In this document: one piece after another, positions 26,055 to 33,990 of the stretch
Position numbering within the stretch: position 1 is the first letter of the stretch
Layout: each line of letters begins with the position of its first letter
DNA from: Mucilaginibacter corticis
Lineage (GTDB): Bacteria; Bacteroidota; Bacteroidia; Sphingobacteriales; Sphingobacteriaceae
DNA length: 64,000 nucleotides
Assembly: GCF_007558865.1 (NCBI RefSeq)
Contig: NZ_VLPK01000002.1
Span: forward strand, 868,001-932,000
Direction of reading: 5' to 3'
Translations under genes and position numbers: made by a program
The notes under the pieces: generated by a model
Databases searched by the model: none
Told to the model about the DNA's origin: nothing
The model's input: only the letters and a program-made list of their open reading frames with translations

Positions 26055-27128
26055 TTAAAATTTAAGTTGCCCGGGATCGGCGACAATGATCTCTGGTTTT
26101 CCTTTATAGTCGATGACCTGTCCTGTAACGGTAATCGTCTTGCCCTCCAAACCGGTCGCGGCCGCTTTGGCGTCGCCCTTGATGGCCAGCGTTAACAGTT
26201 GGTTCGGATACGCCGCGCCCATATTGGCCAGTACCATACTGCCGATATCTTTTACACTATAAATTTTTCCGCTAACGGTGATCGTCTTACCGGTAAATTT
26301 AGCGGCATCTTTCAGGTCGACCGCGGTTGCCGCAGGCGTTTGTGCTGTTATTTTGGGTGCCTGCGCGTTGTTAAAAAGTTTATTGAGTTCGCCTGCCAAA
26401 CGGATGCCGGCCTGGTCGATACGTTTGCGGATGACCGGGATGTATTTCTGGTAGTAGGCTTCGTCGATGTCCTGTCCGGGATTAACATTCGCGTAAAGTT
26501 CGCTGCTGATCTGGTAGCTCTCCCAGATCCATTCCATCGGGCTGTCGTTCTGCCATTGTTTGATTTCGGCGGGTGTGGCGGTATCATAGTTTTTAGCGAT
26601 ATCCGCCTCGCTCAGTCCTTCATGGTCGATCAGCTTGCTGTCCCAAAGACTGTGCAGGTTGGTACCTTTGTTGTCAAATCGTACTTGTATGGTATTGCCG
26701 CCCTTGTCTTCCTTGCGGGAGATGTGCATGGGCTGGTGCGCGTCGCCCACCAAATGGATCAGGTATTTCAGCGCTTCGTTCTTTTGCTCATTACCCAAAC
26801 TATTGTCCTTTAGTTCCGCTTCGGCTTTGAGGATTGCGTTGTAGACATTGTTGTCGCTGCCTGCTACGGCCTTTGCAAAAGCTTCATGGCTTAAGCCCGG
26901 GGGCAGGTTCAAAAAATGCCAGGGTGCGGTAGTTTGATTGCGGTTCTCATCCGCCCAGGTAGAAACGTCCGCCATGCCCTGCCCGTTCAGGTAAGCGGAA
27001 ACGACGTAAGCGGTATTGCTGGTTAAATGATGTTGGGCGATGGTAGCGACGGCACGGTGCCCTTTAAATCCCCATGAAGCCAGGACAAGGGACAAAAATA
27101 AGATGCAGATGATCCAAATGTTTTTCAT
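26055..27128 (-). CDS. Secreted S1/P1-type nuclease with a C-terminal OB-like domain
   Basis: A 357-residue exported nuclease. The signal peptide is expected to be cut before Trp19 (S|WGFKGHRAV), which becomes the N-terminal zinc ligand as in P1 nuclease; further ligands are seen in WADENR, APWHFLNLP, HLVGDAHQPMH and LHSLWDSKLI. The last roughly 90 residues (after AVDLKDAAKFTGKTITVSGKI) look like an OB-fold nucleic-acid-binding domain, an addition to the classic fold. It should degrade single-stranded DNA or RNA outside the cytoplasm, perhaps for phosphate scavenging. ATG 27128 gives the proper signal peptide. Confidence 0.88.
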   Translation of the reverse strand: MKNIWIICILFLSLVLASWGFKGHRAVATIAQHHLTSNTAYVVSAYLNGQGMADVSTWADENRNQTTAPWHFLNLPPGLSHEAFAKAVAGSDNNVYNAILKAEAELKDNSLGNEQKNEALKYLIHLVGDAHQPMHISRKEDKGGNTIQVRFDNKGTNLHSLWDSKLIDHEGLSEADIAKNYDTATPAEIKQWQNDSPMEWIWESYQISSELYANVNPGQDIDEAYYQKYIPVIRKRIDQAGIRLAGELNKLFNNAQAPKITAQTPAATAVDLKDAAKFTGKTITVSGKIYSVKDIGSMVLANMGAAYPNQLLTLAIKGDAKAAATGLEGKTITVTGQVIDYKGKPEIIVADPGQLKF

Positions 27129-27251
27129 AATACGAAGATAAGGAGAAAGGAAAACTTCACGGACGGCTTTTGACAAATACCAACTGGCACACTCATAATC
27201 AGGAAATAAAAATTTTGGCAACAAAAAAGCGGCCGGCCTGTTGTACACCGC

Positions 27252-27638
27252 ATGGAACAAAAACTACAAAAAACCCGCTACAATGACGCGGAACTTACGG
27301 AATTCAAATCGCTGATCGAAAATAAGCTGCAAAGCGCGCGTGAAGAACTTGGCGAATTGCTGGGTTCGCTTAATGCCAGCAACAGCAATGGTGACGATTC
27401 GGCGATCGCCGGCAAGACACTGGAAGATGGTTCCGCGACCTATGAAAAGGAACACAACACGCAGCTGGCATCGCGCCAAAAGAAGTTCATTGAGCAACTG
27501 GAAGCCGCTCTTGTCAGGATCCAAAATAAAACCTACGGCATTTGCCGAAGCACAGGCAAACTCATTCCGGCTGAAAGGCTGCGCGCCGTACCCCATACGA
27601 CCCTGAGTATGGAAGCCAAGCTAAGACAAGCTTCGTGA
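27252..27638 (+). CDS. TraR/DksA-family protein with a degenerate zinc finger
   Basis: A 128-residue protein with the DksA-type helical hairpin and the C-terminal signature YGICRSTGKLIPAERLRAVPHTTLS. Only one of the four zinc-binding cysteines remains (ICRS, TLSME in place of CxxC pairs). It may bind RNA polymerase without zinc. Loss of cysteines is common in Bacteroidota members. The following gene overlaps it by 4 bases with a GTG start, so they are coupled. Confidence 0.82.
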   Translation: MEQKLQKTRYNDAELTEFKSLIENKLQSAREELGELLGSLNASNSNGDDSAIAGKTLEDGSATYEKEHNTQLASRQKKFIEQLEAALVRIQNKTYGICRSTGKLIPAERLRAVPHTTLSMEAKLRQAS

Positions 27639-28366
27639 GTGGATTTTACGGCGGGACAAGCGGGCTCAAGATTGCGATGCCTAAGCGAGACTTCCCGCCG
27701 CACCAGGCGCATCTTTCCAGGCTGGGTTTTTACGCCCGTCAGGAGAACAGCATTGAGATCAACAGTTCGTTTTATCATTTACCGCAGCCGAAAACGGTAA
27801 AGCGCTGGTCTGAAGAAGTGACTGAAAATTTTCGGTTCACGTTCAAGCTCTGGAAGGAAATCACGCACCGGAAAAACCTGATCTTTAAAGCGGAAGATGT
27901 GACGCGGTTTAAGGAAGCGATAGCCGTCCCGAAAGCTCACCGGGGCTGTTTGCTGGTGCAACTCCCGCCCGGCTTGCAAAGTGCAGCGCTGCCACAACTA
28001 CAGGAATTGCTGCTTGTGCTTGGAAATGACTGGCCCGTGGCTGTAGAGTTCCGGCATAATTCCTGGTACAAGGATGAAGTTTATGAAATCCTGTTCCGGG
28101 CAAATGCCACGATGGTACTGCAGGACTTTCCGAAAACAGTGACACCGGTTGAATTGACCTCGGATGAGTTGGTTTACCTGCGCTTTCATGGCCCGTCCGG
28201 CAATTACAAAGGCAGTTATACCGAATATTTTCTTTATGAGTATGCCGCATATATTCACGAATGGCTGCAGGAGGGGAGATCGGTTTATTGCTATTTCAAC
28301 AATACGGCCGGAGACGCGCTGGGAAACCTCTGTTCACTCAAACAAATGGTCAGTGAACTTAGCTGA
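27635..28366 (+). CDS. DUF72 family protein (YecE-like)
   Basis: A 243-residue DUF72 protein with the family marks GTSGL near the start, NSSFYHLP, FRFTFKLWKEITH, the central VAVEFRHNSWY and YLRFHG. It folds as a TIM barrel; the enzymatic function is unknown. The start is GTG at 27635, within GTGAGTGG, so translation is coupled to the DksA-like gene. It converges on the RRM gene with 8 overlapping bases. Confidence 0.85.
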   Translation: MSGFYGGTSGLKIAMPKRDFPPHQAHLSRLGFYARQENSIEINSSFYHLPQPKTVKRWSEEVTENFRFTFKLWKEITHRKNLIFKAEDVTRFKEAIAVPKAHRGCLLVQLPPGLQSAALPQLQELLLVLGNDWPVAVEFRHNSWYKDEVYEILFRANATMVLQDFPKTVTPVELTSDELVYLRFHGPSGNYKGSYTEYFLYEYAAYIHEWLQEGRSVYCYFNNTAGDALGNLCSLKQMVSELS

Positions 28367-28664
28367 TCTGCCGTCTTGGCCTTTTCTTTTTTAGCGGTTC
28401 CGCCGCCTTAAATGCCGGGCGTTTGTCCACATAGCGAACGCCGATGGTGCGATCACCGATTTTCAAACCATTTAAGGCAGCGATAGCGCGTTCTGCCGCC
28501 ATTTGATCGCCCATTTCCACAAAACCATAGCCCAGGCTGGATCCTGTTGTTTTATCGCGTACAATATTTAGCGCGGCTACGTCGCCATGAAGAGAAAATA
28601 ATTCCAACAATGCCGTTTCCTGCATCTCACGCGGAAAGCCGACCACGAAAAGTTTTGAGATCAT
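28359..28664 (-). CDS. RRM RNA-binding protein
   Basis: A 101-residue single-RRM protein with RNP2 (LFVVGF) and RNP1 (SLGYGFVEM) and a basic tail (KKKRPRRQIS). Bacterial RRM proteins of this size often respond to cold or stress and bind single-stranded RNA. It has its own good promoter 20 bases upstream. The candidate small RNA at 28712-28793 lies just beyond, on the same strand. Confidence 0.88.
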   Translation of the reverse strand: MISKLFVVGFPREMQETALLELFSLHGDVAALNIVRDKTTGSSLGYGFVEMGDQMAAERAIAALNGLKIGDRTIGVRYVDKRPAFKAAEPLKKKRPRRQIS

Positions 28665-28683
28665 GGTTTAATTAATTAGCAGG

Positions 28684-28715
28684 TAAATATAAACAAGGTT
28701 AGTAGTGAATTCAAA
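28684..28715 (-). promoter_or_regulatory. Promoter of the RRM gene
   Basis: TTTG (28712-28715), a 20-base spacer and TATATTTA (28684-28691) on the minus strand form a Bacteroidota-type promoter 19 bases before the ATG. The TTTG overlaps the U-tract of the small-RNA terminator, so the two transcripts may interfere. Confidence 0.6.
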
Positions 28716-28793
28716 AATAAAGCCCCGGGCGCTCGCCGCCGAGGACTTTAAACCTAAACCTTATCACATCGCGGCAGGTGCGCCGCGTTTCGA
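28712..28793 (-). ncRNA. Candidate small structured RNA with a motif-type promoter
   Basis: Transcription from the promoter at 28798-28835 would start near 28793 and yield about 80 bases. The RNA contains a perfect hairpin, CGCGGC-GCACCT-GCCGCG (about 28770-28787), and a GC-rich terminal hairpin with one bulge (about 28723-28745) followed by CUUUAUUUUU. No ATG stands at the expected place. A small RNA is the simplest reading, but a long leader of the RRM gene is possible. Confidence 0.4.
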
Positions 28794-28797
28794 TATT

Positions 28798-28835
28798 CAA
28801 ATATAATCGCGGTTATTTTACGTGGTGGTAGATAA
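28798..28835 (-). promoter_or_regulatory. Motif-type promoter without an adjacent gene
   Basis: An exact TTATCTACCACCA (minus strand, 28823-28835), 17 bases, then TATATTTG (28798-28805), the best -7 box of the five copies. No start codon follows within 30 bases. The rest of 28836-28994 shows no supported gene. Confidence 0.65.
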
Positions 28836-28994
28836 CAAAAAAAATAAAATTCAATATTTCAACGTACGCCGGGGCAAACAGTGTTACCTCGATTGTCGGG
28901 ACAAATTCTGGAATGGCTTCTCTACTTTACCGTCGGAACGTCTTGAACCTGCCTTAAGCGGTTTGAATAATTTTTTATGTGCTTATGGTCCTGA

Positions 28995-29486
28995 TCAATT
29001 GACCATTTTCAGGGTAATACCGATGATGCCGGTAAATTGTTCAAGGTAATATTGAATGGTTTGGAGTTTAAAGTCTTCCCAGTAGGGCAGCATGGGGGCG
29101 AAGGCGGGGTTCATGGCTTCGAGGTCATCGAGTACGAAACCAGGCGCGTCGGGCTGCTTTTCCGCGGCCAGTCTGAGGTTTTCCTCTTGCATGATGCCGG
29201 GAAAATTGGAGAGGAAAAGTAGTTGTACAGATACTTTGTCTTTTTGATTCAGCCTGGGGAACTCTACGATCTCTGATGCTTCGCTGTCGATGTGGGCGAG
29301 CCTCGTTTCAAGATCCGTTTTCTGTGGTTCCAATAACAGCAGGTTAATCATATCCAGCAAGCCGGAACCTTGTTCGGAAAAGAATTTTTTGGTGCGGCTG
29401 TCATAATAGTAATGCGCGGCTGAATGGGTAGGTACGGTCATTGCCTGGCAGAGCCAGTACAGGTTGAATCGCTGGAGGTCGGTCAT
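28995..29486 (-). CDS. Hypothetical protein
   Basis: A 163-residue soluble protein with no recognised family. It is acidic and helical, with segments SGLLDMINLLLLEPQ, EFPRLNQKDKVSVQLLFLS and a C-terminal FKLQTIQYYLEQFTGI. No signal peptide or catalytic motif is evident. It stands alone between a non-coding region and the S8 protease gene, which is on the other strand. Confidence 0.65.
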   Translation of the reverse strand: MTDLQRFNLYWLCQAMTVPTHSAAHYYYDSRTKKFFSEQGSGLLDMINLLLLEPQKTDLETRLAHIDSEASEIVEFPRLNQKDKVSVQLLFLSNFPGIMQEENLRLAAEKQPDAPGFVLDDLEAMNPAFAPMLPYWEDFKLQTIQYYLEQFTGIIGITLKMVN

Positions 29487-29684
29487 AGGTCGCTAAAATA
29501 AATAATTTGGAGCGGATAAGGGTATTTTCCGCGCAGGCTTAGTCAACACGATGGAAGCAGATGAACACCGTCTTCACTGTAAAAAACTTTGCTAAACCGG
29601 TTTTTAACAGTAAAATTTCTTGAAAATCCGGAAATGCTTGCGATTGTTTTAGGGAATATTCAATTTAGCTCGATATAGACTTTT

Positions 29685-31196
29685 ATGAACAGATTAAAAT
29701 TAACCATTGTGGGTTTGCTTGCTTTTACAGCGGCCCATGCGCAAAGTAATGACTGGCAGCACCTGGACCTGCAGCAGGATCATATTTTCGGGATCAGTGA
29801 TGACCGCGCGTATAAAGAACTATTACAGAACAAGAAATCAAAACAGGTCGTGGTCACCGTGCTCGATAGTGGTGTGGATACGACCCATACTGATTTGCTG
29901 AGCGTTTTATGGCTCAACCCGAACCCGGGTAAGAAAGGCTATCCGGACGACCGGCACGGCTGGGGCTTTATTGGTTCGGCTAAGGGGAATGTGCATTATG
30001 ATAACCTGGAGCTGACGCGCCTGATCCGCCGGGGGGACGGTAAGAACGATCCGAAAATGCAGGCGGATTTTGACCAGCAATTAGCGGAAGCCCAAAAGGG
30101 GTTGCAGGGGGTAGAGCGCTTCGCGGCGATCCTGGATACGCTGGTGACAAAAACAGGTAAGACAGCACCTGAACTGGCAGACTTCCAGGCCCTGAAACCT
30201 GAAGGCAGGGGGCAGGAGCACGTATTACGTGTAGTAACAACTGTGTTGGGACAAGGCGGCGACTTCGCGTCTTTCAAATCAGACCAGTTGCAAAAGAGCC
30301 TGGATCATTACAAGGAGGAAGTCGACTACCAGCTCAATGTAAACTACGACCCAAGGCCTGAACTGGTAGGTGATAACTATAACAATTCCGCGGAAAGGAA
30401 TTATGGTAATAACGACGTAACGGGCGCTGACGCGCACCACGGTACCCATGTGGCCGGGATCATCGGGGCCGACCGGAATAATAATATTGGTATCAGGGGT
30501 ATCGCCGATAATGTGAAGATCATGGCGGTAAGATCCGTCCCTGACGGTGATGAAAGGGATAAAGATATCGCCAACGGGATCCGTTACGCGGCGGATAACG
30601 GTGCCAGGGTGATCAACATGAGTTTTGGTAAACCTTACAGTTATGACAAGGCAGCGGTGGACGCGGCGGTTAAATACGCGCTTTCCAAAGATGTATTACT
30701 GATCCAGGCGGCAGGTAACAGTAATGAAAATATTGATAGTGTAGCCAACTTTCCGAACCGGAAGTTCCTGGATGGCACTACGGCCGGGGCATATATCGTA
30801 GTGGGCGCTTCGGGCTGGAAGGATGATGAAACTTTAAAAGCGCCGTTCTCTAATTATGGGGCGACGGCGGTTGACGTATTTGCGCCGGGCGAACAGATCT
30901 ATTCGACGATCCCGGGCGGAGGCTATGCTAAATACGACGGCACCTCGATGGCCTGCCCGGTTGTAGTAGGGCTGGCGGCCCTGATCCGGGAGTATTATCC
31001 GAAGCTGAGCGCGGCGGACGTAAAGGCGATCATCCTGCAGTCGGTGACCAAAGTGAGCCACCCGGTGAACCTGACCAAAGAGGGGAAAACTTTAAGCGTG
31101 CCATTTACTGAACTATGCGTTACAGGCGGCGTGGTAAACGCCTACCAGGCCTTGCAACTGGCAGAACATTACCATTCAAAGAAGCAGGCTTCCTAA
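29685..31196 (+). CDS. Secreted S8 family (subtilisin-like) serine protease
   Basis: A 503-residue exported protease (signal peptide to AHAQ, residue 20). The catalytic triad is Asp61 in VLDSGVD, His252 in HGTHVAG and Ser421 in GTSMACP; the oxyanion asparagine is in QAAGNSNEN. A charged, helical insertion of roughly 150 residues (about 80-235) separates Asp and His, which in classic subtilisins are about 30 residues apart. No clear sorting domain is visible at the C-terminus. A strong terminator follows the gene. Confidence 0.9.
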   Translation: MNRLKLTIVGLLAFTAAHAQSNDWQHLDLQQDHIFGISDDRAYKELLQNKKSKQVVVTVLDSGVDTTHTDLLSVLWLNPNPGKKGYPDDRHGWGFIGSAKGNVHYDNLELTRLIRRGDGKNDPKMQADFDQQLAEAQKGLQGVERFAAILDTLVTKTGKTAPELADFQALKPEGRGQEHVLRVVTTVLGQGGDFASFKSDQLQKSLDHYKEEVDYQLNVNYDPRPELVGDNYNNSAERNYGNNDVTGADAHHGTHVAGIIGADRNNNIGIRGIADNVKIMAVRSVPDGDERDKDIANGIRYAADNGARVINMSFGKPYSYDKAAVDAAVKYALSKDVLLIQAAGNSNENIDSVANFPNRKFLDGTTAGAYIVVGASGWKDDETLKAPFSNYGATAVDVFAPGEQIYSTIPGGGYAKYDGTSMACPVVVGLAALIREYYPKLSAADVKAIILQSVTKVSHPVNLTKEGKTLSVPFTELCVTGGVVNAYQALQLAEHYHSKKQAS

Positions 31197-31217
31197 TCTA
31201 AGAAACCCCAAAAAAAA

Positions 31218-31250
31218 AGGAAATGGCCCGCTGGACGGGCCGTTTCTTTT
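31218..31250 (+). terminator. Rho-independent terminator after the S8 protease gene
   Basis: GGCCCG (31225-31230), loop of 5, CGGGCC (31236-31241); the stem extends through a wobble pair into GAAA/TTTC and ends in TTTCTTTT. It lies 20 bases after the stop codon and is A-rich on the other side, so it could work in both directions. Confidence 0.82.
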
Positions 31251-31355
31251 AAATCCGGTTGTTGTGCAAGGTAATAAGTAACCTCTGATGTAAAGCGCCG
31301 CCGTTTTTAAATCAAAAAGAAGCGCGCCAGGTAAAAGTTGGAATGGCCGGGATGC

Positions 31356-31371
31356 ACCGGTTTAAACCGGT
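31356..31371. repeat. Perfect 16-base palindrome upstream of the hybrid kinase gene
   Basis: ACCGGTTTAAACCGGT is a perfect palindrome, 51 bases before the ATG of the hybrid kinase gene. It resembles a binding site of a dimeric regulator and lies in an otherwise non-coding stretch (31251-31421). Confidence 0.55.
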
Positions 31372-31398
31372 ATTTTTCACAGGCCGTAAAACAATTGA

Positions 31399-31422
31399 TT
31401 GGTAATTCAATTTATTTACCAA
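31399..31422 (+). repeat. Inverted repeat closing over a start codon
   Basis: TTGGTAA (31399-31405) and TTACCAA (31416-31422) form a perfect 7-base-pair stem with a 10-base loop. The last base of the right arm is the A of the ATG. It could be an operator or an mRNA hairpin that limits ribosome access. Confidence 0.5.
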
Positions 31423-33029
31423 TGGAAAATATCAAATTGCTCATCGTAGATGACAATGAAAGTAATCTCGATATACTGGAGTCTTCTTTAGAAAGGGATG
31501 AGTTAACGATTTTTACTACCGCCTTACCCAAAACCGTAATTCAGCTTTGTCTGGAAAACGATATTTCGATCGCCCTGATCGATGTGAAAATGCCCGATAT
31601 CGACGGGTTTCAGTTACTGGACCTGATCAAGGCTGATCCGCGAACTTCCCACATCATGGTGATCCTGATGACGGGCTATTCCATGAGTGCAGACGACGTT
31701 GTAAAAGGGTTGACGAACGGTGCTGTGGATTACCTGTTCAAACCACTGGACCTCTATATTACCACTGCTAAGGTCAATTCACTGATCATACTGGTTAATT
31801 ATCAAAAGGAAATAAATCATAAGAACGCAGAATTAGAAATTTACCAGGACGAACTATTTAAAGCGATCAAAGACTCCGAAGAAGCTAAGGCGCTGAAGGA
31901 GAATTTTCTGGCTAACATGAGCCATGAGATCAGGACGCCGTTAAATTCGATTATTGGGTTGACCCATTTACTGAAGGAGACGGCATTGAATGATGATCAA
32001 AAAGGTATGATCCGCCTGGTAGAATATTCCTCTGCCGCCTTACTGGGTATTGTTAATGATATTTTAGAAAGCGCCAAGATCGATGCCGGAAAAGTAGATA
32101 TTATCCGTTCCGAAACTGACCTGCCTGAACTGGTAAAAACTTTAAGTGATGTTACACGGCCGCTGGCAATGGAAAAGGGCCTGGAATTGTTTTGCGCGAT
32201 AGAAAAAGACATACCGCCTTCGTTAATGGCTGATGCCCTGAGGATCCAGCAGATCCTGATGAATATTATCAGTAACGCGATCAAGTTTACCATAGATGGC
32301 AGCATTTCGGTGTCGCTGAAAATGGTGGAAAAGAAAACAGGATCGGTTAAACTGGAATTCTGTGTCAGGGACACCGGTATCGGTATCCCTCAATCCTCTA
32401 TTGAACGGATATTTACACGTTTTGAGCAGGTGGAAGATAAAACCTGGCAAACCTTCGGCGGTACGGGGCTCGGCCTCTCCATCGTAAAAAGACTGATAGA
32501 ATTGATGGGCGGAACCTTACACATTGATAGCGCGATAAATAAAGGTACCACCTTTATCTTTACTGATTGGTTTGAACTTTCCGGTGCCGCTGCCAAATCT
32601 GAAACCCAGCCGCATTTAAAAGAAGTATCTGAGTTGGAAGAACTGCATATTTTGCTGGTAGACGATGATACGACCAACCAGTTTATCATTGTTGAAATGT
32701 TAAAGGAATATAATATCCGGGTTGACCTCGCTGAAAACGGCCTGGAAGCGCTTGAAAAACTGAAGGCAAATGATTATCAGCTGATCTTAATGGATACGCA
32801 TATGCCCGTGATGAATGGCTATGAAGCGACCCGGAAGATCCGGACAGAAATTCCCGGCCCCAAAAAAGACATTCCCATTATTGCCTTTTCGGCTTCGGTC
32901 GTGGACAAAGAAAAGTCTGCTGCTGTAGATGCTGGCGTGAATGACTTTATTGAAAAGCCTTATGAAGTAAATGATCTCGTTAACCGGATCTTTAAAATGA
33001 TCGGCAGGCGTCACCCCATGCCCGAATAA
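31422..33029 (+). CDS. Hybrid signal protein: receiver - histidine kinase - receiver
   Basis: A 535-residue cytoplasmic protein from ATG 31422 (MENIKLLIVDDN). The N-terminal receiver has acceptor Asp54; a short coiled coil leads to the HisKA domain with His168 (NMSHEIRTPLN), then HATPase motifs (NIISNAIKFT, DTGIGIP, GGTGLGLSIV) and a second receiver (LLVDDDTTN, LILMDTHMP). There is no membrane or PAS sensor part, so input probably comes from phosphotransfer to the first receiver. The TTG-started longer form reads through the palindrome region and is unlikely. Confidence 0.9.
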   Translation: MENIKLLIVDDNESNLDILESSLERDELTIFTTALPKTVIQLCLENDISIALIDVKMPDIDGFQLLDLIKADPRTSHIMVILMTGYSMSADDVVKGLTNGAVDYLFKPLDLYITTAKVNSLIILVNYQKEINHKNAELEIYQDELFKAIKDSEEAKALKENFLANMSHEIRTPLNSIIGLTHLLKETALNDDQKGMIRLVEYSSAALLGIVNDILESAKIDAGKVDIIRSETDLPELVKTLSDVTRPLAMEKGLELFCAIEKDIPPSLMADALRIQQILMNIISNAIKFTIDGSISVSLKMVEKKTGSVKLEFCVRDTGIGIPQSSIERIFTRFEQVEDKTWQTFGGTGLGLSIVKRLIELMGGTLHIDSAINKGTTFIFTDWFELSGAAAKSETQPHLKEVSELEELHILLVDDDTTNQFIIVEMLKEYNIRVDLAENGLEALEKLKANDYQLILMDTHMPVMNGYEATRKIRTEIPGPKKDIPIIAFSASVVDKEKSAAVDAGVNDFIEKPYEVNDLVNRIFKMIGRRHPMPE

Positions 33030-33148
33030 GATTTGAACCGGACTATTTTCGCTGATTTACGGAGCATGGAATTTAACAATATCACTGATGGCTTTTAAGC
33101 GCTTGCAAACGGGGACGCCCTCATTCAGATTGCAAAGATTCCATAAAA

Positions 33149-33177
33149 AAAGGTGTGCCTATTTATGGCACACCTTT
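33149..33177 (-). terminator. Terminator after the 51-residue membrane protein gene
   Basis: An 11-base-pair stem (AAAGGTGTGCC / GGCACACCTTT) with a 7-base loop and, on the minus strand, a run of T. It could also stop plus-strand transcription from the hybrid kinase gene, though its plus-side tail is less U-rich. Confidence 0.8.
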
Positions 33178-33196
33178 CGGTTTTATCTATGGTACA

Positions 33197-33352
33197 TTAG
33201 ACTACCGTATCCCTGCGAAGGAAGCCAAGTATGAGTGAGATGATCGCGATGACCAATAAAATATGAATTAAACCGCCCGCTGCATAAGCGAAAGTTCCGA
33301 TGGCCCAGCCAATGATCAGGATGACGGCAATGATGTACAGTAATGATCTCAT
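33197..33352 (-). CDS. Small hydrophobic membrane protein (Lmo0937-like)
   Basis: A 51-residue protein, nearly all hydrophobic, with two membrane helices (LLYIIAVILIIGWAIGTFAY and LIHILLVIAIISLILGFLR) and a short charged end (RRDTVV). It fits the lmo0937 family, often stress-induced in Bacteroidota. ATG 33352 follows an A-rich leader; a strong terminator lies 20 bases after the stop. Confidence 0.82.
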   Translation of the reverse strand: MRSLLYIIAVILIIGWAIGTFAYAAGGLIHILLVIAIISLILGFLRRDTVV

Positions 33353-33455
33353 GATTTTTAATTTTAAGTTCGTTTACTGTTTACCCAGCAAAACCGGTAC
33401 CACGCTGGATTCCGCCGTCAGCAGGAAGTGAAGCAAGCGTTTATTGTAGTAAATA

Positions 33456-33812
33456 CTAAACACTAGCCTTTTTAAAAACCGATAAAAAGAGTTCAGGTTG
33501 ATTTTGAGTGATGAAGTCTTTTGGGTAGGCATTTCCGTTAAGATTGTAGCAAATGGTAAGCTCGCCGGACGTAATTTGATAAATAGCGGTCAGGTGCCGG
33601 CCATTATGTACTCCGTCGGTATTATAAATATCCAGTTTGTCCCCATTCACCCGGATAATCCCTTCATCATAATCCTGTGACAAAACGGAATAGGTGCTGC
33701 CTTTGATCGATACCTTTTTAAATGAAAAAGCTTCCGGCCGTAAAACGCGCCCGCCTATCTCCTGGTGTATCGGTTCCCATTCGCCATCGGGCTCTATGTG
33801 CTTTTTGATCAT
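33456..33812 (-). CDS. TIGR03067-like small beta-rich protein
   Basis: A 118-residue protein with the pattern of the TIGR03067 domain: IEPDGEWEPIHQEIGG at the start, later VNGDKLDIYN and AIYQITSGELTICYN. It has no signal peptide, although many family members are exported. ATG 33812 lies 4 bases after the -7 box TATCTTTG; an ATG at 33842 would add ten residues and overlap that box. Function unknown. Confidence 0.68.
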   Translation of the reverse strand: MIKKHIEPDGEWEPIHQEIGGRVLRPEAFSFKKVSIKGSTYSVLSQDYDEGIIRVNGDKLDIYNTDGVHNGRHLTAIYQITSGELTICYNLNGNAYPKDFITQNQPELFLSVFKKASV

Positions 33813-33816
33813 CAAG

Positions 33817-33824
33817 CAAAGATA
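33817..33824 (-). promoter_or_regulatory. -7 box directly before the TIGR03067-like gene
   Basis: TATCTTTG on the minus strand, a perfect match to TAnnTTTG, ends 4 bases before the ATG at 33812. The -33 region is T-rich (TTTT) but without a clear TTTG. Confidence 0.5.
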
Positions 33825-33990
33825 CTGAGTTTTTAATTTCATAAAAACATAACAATATATTCACATAACTATGTTATAAAAAGTGTGTTGTTCAAGCAAT
33901 GTACCTATTGAGCCCCGGCAGGAGGCGTGCCCAGGGTCGCATTGGCGTATTTATTATTTACATAAATCCAGTTATTTAAAAAATAAGATC

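Noticed and set aside
6474..28835. The 13-base repeats as attachment sites or tRNA 3' ends (they end in CCACCA)
   Set aside because: No tRNA cloverleaf precedes any copy, and the constant spacing to a -7 box fits promoters; an att site would not be repeated before separate genes.
28822..29049. A 75-codon plus-strand frame starting with GTG inside the regulon motif
   Set aside because: It begins within the promoter motif, overlaps the end of the minus-strand gene at 28995 and shows no family similarity; the promoter reading on the other strand explains the motif better.
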